From: Bifidobacteriaceae bacterium
GTDB taxonomy: Bacteria > Actinomycetota > Actinomycetes > Actinomycetales > WQXJ01
Direction: 5' to 3'
Assembly (NCBI GenBank): GCA_031276585.1
Contig: JAISMT010000087.1
Location: forward strand, 1 to 6,806
Length of the DNA: 6,806 bases
Position numbers and translations under genes: made by a program. Below the pieces are notes generated by a model. That model was not told the origin of the DNA and did not search any database. It was given only the letters and a program-made list of their open reading frames with translations. Every line of letters begins with the position of its first letter. Within the stretch, counting starts at the first letter, position 1. This document shows, piece by piece, positions 1 through 5,982 of this stretch.

Positions 1-816
1 GCTCGGGCCAAATCAGAACTAGTGGCAGGGCTGTCAGCTGGTAGTTTGGCGGTTTTGAACCAGGATGACCAAGCGGTTGCCGCTATGGTCTTTGTAGCCC
101 CCGATGAACGGGCTGCCGTCACTTTTGGTTTCTCTGCCATATCCCAAATTAGGGGTTCTGACATTCAAACCAACCATTTAGGGCAGCTAAGCATCACCGT
201 GGAAGACCAAGACAGTTTGGCACCACCCCAGCGCATTGACACCAAACTCACCGGTACCCACTTGGCTATAAACGTTCTGGCCGCGATAGCGGCGGCTGTT
301 GCTATTGGCATTCGGCTACCGGAAGCGGCGGCCGCTCTGCAGGAAGCGCGGCCGTTGAGTGCCCACCGCATGGCGGTCAATGAACTATCCAACGGTGCCC
401 TGGTATTAGATGATTCCTACAACTCCAACCCGGAATCAGTTGAAGCGGCGCTTGCTACCGCGGTGGATTTAGCGAACCGGGCGGAAAAGAAACTCACCGT
501 GGTGTTGGGTTCCATGCTGGAACTAGGCGCAGCCTCTAAAGCGCAGCACCGCCGCCTCGGTAATCTGGTAGCCCGTTCCGGTGCCCACCGCCTGATTACG
601 GTGGGGGAAGAAGCCCGCTACTTTCATGAGAGCGCCCAAAACACGGGGGGGATTGAGCTGCTACACCTTCCGGACACCGCCGGACTGGCGGACCGCTTGT
701 GGGATGAAGCTTCAGACCATTTCATTTTGCTCAAAGGTTCCCACGGAATTGGCCTCTGGCAAGTGGCGGATGAGCTGGTTGAACCCACCCAGGACCGGGG
801 GGACGGCAGGGCCTGA
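1..816 (+). CDS. murF: UDP-N-acetylmuramoyl-tripeptide--D-alanyl-D-alanine ligase (MurF), 3' part
   Basis: Cytoplasmic ATP-dependent ligase that joins D-Ala-D-Ala to UDP-MurNAc-tripeptide, the last soluble step before MraY. The frame is open from base 1 and the gene begins upstream; 271 residues remain, roughly the second half of a protein usually about 450-500 long. The P-loop domain start is missing. The first visible residues, ARAKSELV, match the conserved AK(G/S)E segment of the central domain, and VLNQDDQAV follows as expected. The C-terminal ligase domain shows HRMAV, then DDSYNSNP at bases 409-432 (the MurF signature, usually DDSYNANP), then MLELG...H, then KGSHGIGL near the end. The GSMLELG segment has Ser where Asp or Glu is usual. 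A GTG at 22 is internal and not the real start. The stop codon touches the mraY start. Identification is firm. Confidence 0.96.
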   Translation, partial: ARAKSELVAGLSAGSLAVLNQDDQAVAAMVFVAPDERAAVTFGFSAISQIRGSDIQTNHLGQLSITVEDQDSLAPPQRIDTKLTGTHLAINVLAAIAAAVAIGIRLPEAAAALQEARPLSAHRMAVNELSNGALVLDDSYNSNPESVEAALATAVDLANRAEKKLTVVLGSMLELGAASKAQHRRLGNLVARSGAHRLITVGEEARYFHESAQNTGGIELLHLPDTAGLADRLWDEASDHFILLKGSHGIGLWQVADELVEPTQDRGDGRA

Positions 817-1902
817 ATGCTCAACATTCTGTACTCGTTTGGTATAGCGCTGGCGCTAGCCCTGTTCGGCACCCCCTGGTTCATAAAGTTCCTGGTTAAA
901 AGGTCTTACGGCCAGTTCATCCGGCAGGATGGCCCCACCGCGCACTACACCAAACGCGGTACCCCCACCATGGGGGGTGTGGTCATAATTCTGGCTGCTT
1001 TGAGCGGGTACTTTGGGGCGGATCTGATCCTAGAACGTTCCCCCCGCCCCTCGGCCCTCCTGGTGTTACTGCTGTTTGCTGGCATGGGGATAGTGGGCTT
1101 TCTCGATGATTTCATCAAAATATCCCGGCAACGTTCCCTCGGGTTAAGCGCGGCTTGGAAGTTTGCGGGCCAAGGCCTAGTGGGAGTCACGTTTGCACTG
1201 CTGGCCATCAATTTTCCCAACCCACAAGGTTGGACTCCAGCTTCCTTCAAAATCTCCTTTTTGCGGGACACTTCCATAGACCTGGCCTTTGCGGGGCGCA
1301 CCTTAGGGGTAATCCTGTTTGTGCTCTGGGCCAATTTCCTAATCACCGCTTGGACCAATGCCGTCAACCTCACTGACGGCTTGGACGGGCTCGCCACCGG
1401 GGCCAGCACCATGGTGTTTGCGGGCTACATCATTGTGGCCTTATGGGGCATAGCCAAACTGTGCGATCCGGCCCACGGCATCACCCACTGCTACACCATT
1501 CGTGACCCCTTGGACGTGGCCATGGTGGCGGCCGCCATCATGGGGGCCTGCGCCGGATTCTTGTGGTGGAACTCCTCCCCAGCCAAAATCTTCATGGGAG
1601 ACACCGGAGCTTTAGCTTTAGGCGGCGCCTACGCGGGGCTCTCCATTGTGACCCGCACGGAAGTGTTAGCCGCCGTGATCGGTGGATTGTTTGTGATTGT
1701 GGCCGCTAGTGATGTAATCCAAATCCTTTGGTTCAAAATCTCCGGAGGCAAACGAGTCTTCAAAATGGCGCCCCTACACCATCACTTTGAACTCAGCGGT
1801 TGGGGTGAAGTGACCATTGTGATCCGGTTCTGGCTCATTTCAGCTCTGTTTGTAGCGGTGGGTTTGGGCTTGTTTTACGCCGAATGGGTGGTAGCGCGTT
1901 GA
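817..1902 (+). CDS. mraY: phospho-N-acetylmuramoyl-pentapeptide-transferase (MraY, translocase I)
   Basis: Polytopic membrane enzyme that transfers phospho-MurNAc-pentapeptide from UDP to undecaprenyl phosphate, giving lipid I on the inner face of the membrane. Its 361 residues are a normal length and about ten hydrophobic helices can be read. Family motifs in order: KRGTPTMGG at residues 46-54; the Asp pair D97-D98 with K101 (DDFIK); NAVNLTDGLDGLA from 181, with D187 and D190; FMGDTG with D262; and the HHH motif at 321-323 in PLHHHFELSGWGE. Two cysteines, C216 and C225, sit in the predicted outer loop before RDPLD, which I recall as common in actinobacterial MraY. The ATG follows the murF stop directly, and a weak AGGG at 808-811 could serve as ribosome binding site. 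No defect is seen. Confidence 0.98.
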   Translation: MLNILYSFGIALALALFGTPWFIKFLVKRSYGQFIRQDGPTAHYTKRGTPTMGGVVIILAALSGYFGADLILERSPRPSALLVLLLFAGMGIVGFLDDFIKISRQRSLGLSAAWKFAGQGLVGVTFALLAINFPNPQGWTPASFKISFLRDTSIDLAFAGRTLGVILFVLWANFLITAWTNAVNLTDGLDGLATGASTMVFAGYIIVALWGIAKLCDPAHGITHCYTIRDPLDVAMVAAAIMGACAGFLWWNSSPAKIFMGDTGALALGGAYAGLSIVTRTEVLAAVIGGLFVIVAASDVIQILWFKISGGKRVFKMAPLHHHFELSGWGEVTIVIRFWLISALFVAVGLGLFYAEWVVAR

Positions 1903-3482
1903 GTATTAGCGCTGATCAGGTAAAAAATTGGGCTGGCCGCCGAGTGGCGGTAGCGGGCTTAGGGATTAGCGGGCAGGCGGTGGTGGCAGCGTTACGGCCG
2001 TTAGGGGCGGACCTACTTCTAGTGGAGGATGCCCCTACCGGCAAACCCTCGCCGGCCGTCTCCCACCCCGAGTTAGGAGACGTTCTGCCTCCCAGCGCGG
2101 TAGCGGTAGACCAACTGGATCTATTGATAGTTTCCCCCGGTTGGGCACCGCACCATCCGTTACTACTGGCGGCGCGGCAAGCCGCAGTACCGGTCTGGTC
2201 CGAGGTGGAATTAGCGTGGCGGTTGCGGGCTCGGGAAGATGCCCCCTGGCTGGCCGTAACCGGCACTAACGGCAAAACTACGGTGGTCCAAATGCTGGCC
2301 TCCATTTTGGCGGCCGCTTCCCGGCGGGTGGTTACCGCCGGCAACGTGGGCAACCCGCTGGTCACAGCGGTACTGGACCCGGAGATAGAAGTGTTTGCAG
2401 TGGAACTCTCTTCCTTTCAACTGCAGCACACCTACTCCATGCAACCTCTAGCAGCGGCCCTACTGAACGTGGCTCCCGACCATTTGGACTGGCACGGGTC
2501 TTTAGAGGATTACGCGGCCGCTAAAGGCCGTATTTTCCAAGGTGTAACCGCTGCTACCGGTCCCACCGAGGCACCTCCCGGTTCCCGCGGAGCCGTGCTA
2601 TTTGGGACAACCGACCCAATAGCCCAAAAACTAGCGGCAACAGCCCTCCCCGGAGTGGTGCGGGCAGGTTTCACGCTCGCCGTCCCCCTGGCGGGACAAC
2701 TCGGATTAGTGGGTTCGTCTCTAGTAGACCGCGCTTTCTACCAAAGGCGGCAACGGCACGGACAAGTAATAGCTTCCCTAGAAGACCTATCCCATCTGGC
2801 TGGTCCCGGAGGCCGGCCTACCCCCCATGTGGTGGCTAACGCTCTGGCAGCAGCCGGACTGGCGCTGGCTTACGGGGTGGAACCAAGCGACATCGGGCAG
2901 GGGCTACGTAACTTCCACCACCAGCCGCACCGGCTGGCCCACGTGGTTACACACGGCGAGGTTCGGTACGTGGATGATTCCAAAGCGACTAACGCTCATG
3001 CTGCGGCCGCCGCACTAGCTGCTTTCCCCCCCCGTTCAGTGGTGTGGATTGCGGGCGGTCTGGCCAAAGGCGCCCGCTTCGAAAGCTTGGTTCAGACACA
3101 GGCCGACCGGCTCAAAGCGGCTGTTCTCATAGGCATAGACCGGACCGAACTGCGTCAAGCCTTAGCGGCTCACGCCCCCACCGTGCCGGTAATCGAAGTA
3201 GAACCTGGCCCTCAGGTAATGCTCCGGGCGGTCCAAACGGCGCAGACCCTAGCCCAACCAGGAGACGTAGTCCTATTAGCGCCCGCCAGTGCTTCCATGG
3301 ACCAGTTCCAGTCCTATGCTGAACGAGGCCAAGCCTTTGCCCAGGCGGCTCAAGCGTTGAGCACTCAGACCGCATCGGCAACTGAACCCCTAGCTACCCC
3401 CCGAGCGGGGGAAACCCCGGCTCAAACGTCAAAACTGCAGAACCAAAATGGTCTAGCCGTAGCCGGTCGCGGTGAACCATGA
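1884..3482 (+). CDS. murD: UDP-N-acetylmuramoyl-L-alanine--D-glutamate ligase (MurD)
   Basis: Cytoplasmic ligase adding D-Glu to UDP-MurNAc-L-Ala. Numbered from the ATG at 1884, the protein has 532 residues, longer than the usual 440-480. The N-terminal Rossmann-like domain starts VAVAGLGISG. The central domain has P-loop GTNGKTT at 127-133, AGNVGNPL, ELSSFQ with E174, and NVAPDHLDW from 195. K214 in AAAKGRIF aligns with the lysine that is carbamylated in E. coli MurD. The C-terminal domain has DSKATN at 365-370, GGLAKG at 391-396 and APASASMDQF at 466-475. Residues 493-532 form a Thr/Ala/Pro/Gln-rich tail beyond the normal end. The start is uncertain: ATG 1884 overlaps mraY by 19 nt and lacks a visible ribosome binding site, while TTG 1899 overlaps by TTGA, has GGTGG 7 nt upstream and would give 527 residues. 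The stop overlaps the ftsW start. Confidence 0.96.
   Translation: MGGSALSISADQVKNWAGRRVAVAGLGISGQAVVAALRPLGADLLLVEDAPTGKPSPAVSHPELGDVLPPSAVAVDQLDLLIVSPGWAPHHPLLLAARQAAVPVWSEVELAWRLRAREDAPWLAVTGTNGKTTVVQMLASILAAASRRVVTAGNVGNPLVTAVLDPEIEVFAVELSSFQLQHTYSMQPLAAALLNVAPDHLDWHGSLEDYAAAKGRIFQGVTAATGPTEAPPGSRGAVLFGTTDPIAQKLAATALPGVVRAGFTLAVPLAGQLGLVGSSLVDRAFYQRRQRHGQVIASLEDLSHLAGPGGRPTPHVVANALAAAGLALAYGVEPSDIGQGLRNFHHQPHRLAHVVTHGEVRYVDDSKATNAHAAAAALAAFPPRSVVWIAGGLAKGARFESLVQTQADRLKAAVLIGIDRTELRQALAAHAPTVPVIEVEPGPQVMLRAVQTAQTLAQPGDVVLLAPASASMDQFQSYAERGQAFAQAAQALSTQTASATEPLATPRAGETPAQTSKLQNQNGLAVAGRGEP
1887..1891 (+). promoter_or_regulatory. possible ribosome binding site favouring a TTG start for murD
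   Basis: GGTGG lies 7 nt before the TTG at 1899-1901, inside the end of mraY. No comparable purine-rich element precedes the ATG at 1884. This supports the TTG start, which would form a compact TTGA overlap like the other junctions of the operon. The match to an anti-Shine-Dalgarno sequence is only partial, so the choice stays open. Confidence 0.4.
3397..3418 (+). other. GC hairpin with an alternative pairing, inside the murD tail
   Basis: A run of C (3397-3402) can pair with GGGGG (3407-3411) across a GAGC loop. The same G run could instead pair with CCCC (3415-3418) across AAA. The two hairpins exclude each other and lie 60-80 nt upstream of the ftsW start. No U tract follows, so it is not a typical terminator. 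A role in mRNA stability or in ftsW translation is speculation, and chance in a GC-rich proline/glycine codon stretch is quite possible. Confidence 0.25.
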
Positions 3483-4756
3483 GTCCGCTGAGGCTACGCG
3501 CCCTGGTGGGTGCCTACTACATGGTGTTGATCCCCGTGGTGGTGCTGACAGTATTTGGGCTGGTTATGAGCATGTCAGCCCACACTGTGGTGGCATTGAA
3601 CCAAGGCGAAAACCCCTACCGGGCGGGGATAGTGCAAGGATCTTATGCACTGCTGGGACTAATAGGGGGCGCTATTTTGGCGCACACCCACCGGCTCCTG
3701 GGGCGAGTTGTGGCTTGGTCGGCGCTGCTGGCCACCCTGATCCTGCAGGCTCTAGTGGTCTTTACCCCGCTAGGCGCTTGTAAATACGGCAACTGTAACT
3801 GGCTACCCATCACCGAAACCATCACCCTGCAGCCGTCCGAATTCATCAAATTCGGGTTAGCCCTGTGGTTGGGCTCGGTGCTAGCCATGAAACGGGACGC
3901 ACTAACCAATTGGAGCGACCTGGCAGTGCCGGGACTGATTGGTATAGCCCTGGCACTGGGAATGGTGATGGCCGGTTCGGATGCCGGTACCGCCCTGGTC
4001 TTGGGGGTTATGTCCATGGGGGCTCTGGTGCTAGCCGGTGTGCCTTGGTCCAAACTATTAGTCCTAGTAGGAGCAGGGGGCTTCGCGGCCTATTTGGCGG
4101 TAGTCGCTTCCCCGGGACGGCGCGAACGCCTCAAAATGGCGTTCGACCCCAACTCTTGTACTGACGCCTCAGACGCCTGTTACCAAATTGTCCAAGCCCG
4201 TTACTCGCTGGCTTCCGGGAGTTGGTTCGGTTCCGGGTTAGGGGCCTCCCGGGCCAAATGGGCCTATCTGTCGCAAGCTGACTCGGACTTTATATACGCC
4301 ATCGTGGGTGAGGAAACCGGCCTGGTGGGAGCCCTGGCCGTGCTTTGCCTTTTTGGGGTGCTGGGGTTTGGATTGTTTCAAATAGTGCGGCTCCACCCCA
4401 ACCGTTCGGTACAGATCGCGGTGGGAACCATCGCCTGCTGGATCGAAGGTCAAGCCCTGATCAACATTGGGATGGTGATCAAACTATTGCCCGTAATTGG
4501 GGTGCCTTTGCCTTTTGTTTCTTCCGGTGGTTCCGCGTTGATCAGCTGCCTGGGGGCCATCGGCGTAGTCTTTGGGCTGATGCGAACCGATCCGGAAGTA
4601 AAAGTGGCACTGTCTTGGCGGTCCCGCCGTTCACGACGAGTGGGAACAGTGTTAGAAGCTAAAGGGTCTGCTGGTACGCCTGGTTCTGGAGGTACTGCTG
4701 GGGCGGCTGGCTCAGCCCGGTCTACCGAAACCCGCCCCCGGGGAACGGTGGTCTGA
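3479..4756 (+). CDS. ftsW: FtsW, SEDS-family septal peptidoglycan glycosyltransferase
   Basis: Integral membrane polymerase of lipid II at the division septum, normally working with a class B PBP (FtsI). It has 425 residues. Family marks: the loop NWLP...LQPSE with E121; the large outer loop containing YQIVQARYSLASGSWFGSGLG followed by ADSDFIYAIVGEE, where D270 corresponds to the Asp considered catalytic in SEDS proteins; and LLPVIGVPLPFVSSGGS at 336-352. Its position between murD and murG, as in other actinobacterial dcw clusters, favours FtsW over RodA. Odd points: cysteine pairs C101/C106 and C227/C234 lie in predicted outer loops; the usual GNRNW reads GNCNW; K335 stands where Gly is usual before LLPV; and I340 replaces the usual Thr of LPVTG. 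After the last helix come a basic patch (SRRSRR) and a Gly/Ser/Ala/Thr tail of about 35 residues with 18-bp periodicity. The ATG overlaps the murD stop, and a weak GGTGA stands close before it. Confidence 0.95.
   Translation: MSPLRLRALVGAYYMVLIPVVVLTVFGLVMSMSAHTVVALNQGENPYRAGIVQGSYALLGLIGGAILAHTHRLLGRVVAWSALLATLILQALVVFTPLGACKYGNCNWLPITETITLQPSEFIKFGLALWLGSVLAMKRDALTNWSDLAVPGLIGIALALGMVMAGSDAGTALVLGVMSMGALVLAGVPWSKLLVLVGAGGFAAYLAVVASPGRRERLKMAFDPNSCTDASDACYQIVQARYSLASGSWFGSGLGASRAKWAYLSQADSDFIYAIVGEETGLVGALAVLCLFGVLGFGLFQIVRLHPNRSVQIAVGTIACWIEGQALINIGMVIKLLPVIGVPLPFVSSGGSALISCLGAIGVVFGLMRTDPEVKVALSWRSRRSRRVGTVLEAKGSAGTPGSGGTAGAAGSARSTETRPRGTVV
4667..4720 (+). repeat. degenerate 18-bp tandem units in the ftsW tail
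   Basis: Three in-frame 18-bp blocks encode SAGTPG, SGGTAG and AAGSAR (FtsW residues 397-414). The first two share most bases (tctgctggtacgcctggt and tctggaggtactgctggg); the third is more diverged. They resemble SGGSAG encoded at 4849-4866 in murG, read in that gene's own frame. Common origin with the murG array is possible, but simple Gly/Ala/Ser composition could also give this pattern. Confidence 0.5.
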
Positions 4757-5982
4757 TGAGGCTAGTTTTAGCTGGAGGCGGGACGTTTGGGCATGTGGGA
4801 CCACTGTTAGCTACCGCTGCGGAACTGCAACGCCAAGCGAACGCTGACAGCGGTGGCTCGGCTGGTGCTGAAGCGCGGGGCGGTAGCACGGGCGGGACGG
4901 GACGGTTAGACCGTAACGGGCAGGCAGACGGCACTGGGCGGTTAGACGGTAACGGGCGGTCAGACGGTAACGCGGCCGATGGCGCCACGGTGGCGTTACG
5001 AGTGGTGGGCACCACCGAAGGATTAGAAGCCACCATGGTGCCCGCAGCGGGCCTGGAGCTGGTCACCATTCCCAAAGTGCCGTTGCCGCGGCGCCCCGGA
5101 ACCTACGCGTTGCGTTTCCCGGGGCTTTGGCGGCAAGCCATGCGCCGCTTGGATGCTTTACTGCGGGAATTTGCCCCCGACGCAGTGGTTGGTTTTGGCG
5201 GTTACACCGCCACTCCGGTCTACCGAGCGGCCTTCAAAGCCGGTCTACCCGTGGTGGTACACGAGGCCAACGCACGTCCCGGTTTAGCCAACCGCTATGG
5301 TGCCAAACACGCGGCGGCGGTGGGAGTAGCCTTCCCCGGTACTCCCTTGCCCGGTGCGCAAGTAGTGGGTATGCCGCTACGGCGCGAATTAGCAGATCTG
5401 AACCGGGCCGCGGCACGGGCAGGAGCCCGGGCCGCGCTAGGGCTAGACCCCGACCGGCCCACCCTATTAGTTTCTGGAGGCTCTTTGGGTGCCCTGCGGT
5501 TAAACCGTGATGTGGTGTCCCTAGCGCCAGCACTGTTGGAAGCGGGGACTCAGGTCTTACACCTCACGGGGCGGGGTAAAGCCGAGGCCATCCGGGCCGC
5601 TTTAAGCCCCAATGAACTACAGCACTACCACATCCGGGAGTATCTTCCGCAGATGGAATGGGCTTTAGCGGCCGCCGATCTAGCGGTACAGCGGGCAGGC
5701 GCCGGTACCGTTTCAGAGCTGGCCTGCGCTGCCTTACCCGCGGTGCTGGTGCCATTAGACGTGGGTAACGGAGAACAACGCCTCAACGCCGCCGCTCTGA
5801 CCGAGGCCGGGGGAGCCGTATTGGTTAGCGGCGCCGAAGTTAAGGATTGGGCCACGCAACACCTAGTGGAATTGTTGACTGCGCCGGACCGGCTAGAGCA
5901 GATGGCGCAAGCGGCTGGTTCGGTAGCTATTCACGATGGCGCCCAACAGCTAGTGGAATTAATCCGGGGAGTGTGCCGGTGA
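4756..5982 (+). CDS. murG: UDP-GlcNAc:lipid I N-acetylglucosaminyltransferase (MurG) with repeat insertion
   Basis: Membrane-associated GT-B glycosyltransferase on the inner face that adds GlcNAc to lipid I to make lipid II. It has 408 residues against about 355-375 usual. N-terminal domain: the glycine-rich loop GGGTFGH with H13, GFGGY at 146-150, HEANARPGLANR from 169 with N172, and GMPLRR at 205-210. C-terminal UDP-GlcNAc domain: SGGSLGA from 240, RAGAGTVSELA with E321, and GNGEQRLNA with Q341. These correspond to known E. coli MurG ligand residues, so the enzyme looks functional. The excess length is one low-complexity insertion at residues 32-73, between helix 1 and strand 2, made of hexapeptides; without it the protein would be about 366 residues. 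In a Rossmann fold that connection lies on the side away from the active site, so the insertion should be tolerated (inference). The start ATG overlaps the ftsW stop, with GGTGG 4 nt upstream. Confidence 0.97.
   Translation: MRLVLAGGGTFGHVGPLLATAAELQRQANADSGGSAGAEARGGSTGGTGRLDRNGQADGTGRLDGNGRSDGNAADGATVALRVVGTTEGLEATMVPAAGLELVTIPKVPLPRRPGTYALRFPGLWRQAMRRLDALLREFAPDAVVGFGGYTATPVYRAAFKAGLPVVVHEANARPGLANRYGAKHAAAVGVAFPGTPLPGAQVVGMPLRRELADLNRAAARAGARAALGLDPDRPTLLVSGGSLGALRLNRDVVSLAPALLEAGTQVLHLTGRGKAEAIRAALSPNELQHYHIREYLPQMEWALAAADLAVQRAGAGTVSELACAALPAVLVPLDVGNGEQRLNAAALTEAGGAVLVSGAEVKDWATQHLVELLTAPDRLEQMAQAAGSVAIHDGAQQLVELIRGVCR
4849..4974 (+). repeat. in-frame 18-bp tandem repeat array inside murG
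   Basis: The clear part is four consecutive 18-bp units at 4903-4974: cggttagaccgtaacggg, caggcagacggcactggg, cggttagacggtaacggg and cggtcagacggtaacgcg. They encode RLDRNG, QADGTG, RLDGNG and RSDGNA, so the consensus is (R/Q)xDG(N/T)G. Units 1 and 3 differ at one base. Upstream, 4849-4902 divides into three further, much weaker blocks encoding SGGSAG, AEARGG and STGGTG, giving 7 x 18 = 126 bp in total. Being a multiple of 3, unit gain or loss would keep the reading frame, so copy number could vary between strains. Confidence is high for 4903-4974 and lower for the upstream part. Confidence 0.85.
5966..5971 (+). promoter_or_regulatory. ribosome binding site for murC
   Basis: GGGGAG stands 7 nt before the GTG at 5979 and lies within the end of murG. 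It is the best Shine-Dalgarno-like site in the window and supports the GTG start. The next in-frame ATG (6000) would cut into the first strand just before the GIGGVGM loop and is less likely. Confidence 0.65.

Noticed and set aside
945..1412. Long open frame on the minus strand opposite mraY (155 codons)
   Set aside because: It lies entirely within a clear mraY, shows no recognisable domain, and is explained by GC-biased codon positions of the sense gene.
1916..2365. Minus-strand open frame opposite murD (149 codons)
   Set aside because: Shadow of the MurD N-terminal and P-loop coding sequence; its composition (Arg/Ser/Ala/Thr-rich) is typical of antisense reading.
3397..3418. Hairpin as a rho-independent terminator of murD
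   Set aside because: No U-rich tract follows, it lies inside the coding sequence, and the next gene starts by overlap.
3479..4756. ftsW as rodA
   Set aside because: Both are SEDS proteins, but placement between murD and murG in the dcw cluster is characteristic of ftsW.
4903..4974. DG(N/T)G hexapeptides as calcium-binding (EF-hand, dockerin or RTX-like) loops
   Set aside because: The spacing does not fit a 12-residue EF loop with a closing Glu or the RTX nonapeptide, and MurG acts in the cytoplasm.
4903..4974. 18-bp units as a CRISPR array or iteron origin
   Set aside because: The units are directly adjacent without spacers, are in frame within murG, and no cas or replication gene is near.
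4722..5075. Minus-strand open frame opposite the murG repeat, with a repeated Pro/Ser/Asn/Arg pattern
   Set aside because: The apparent protein repeat is only the 18-bp array read backwards; no start context or family supports a gene.
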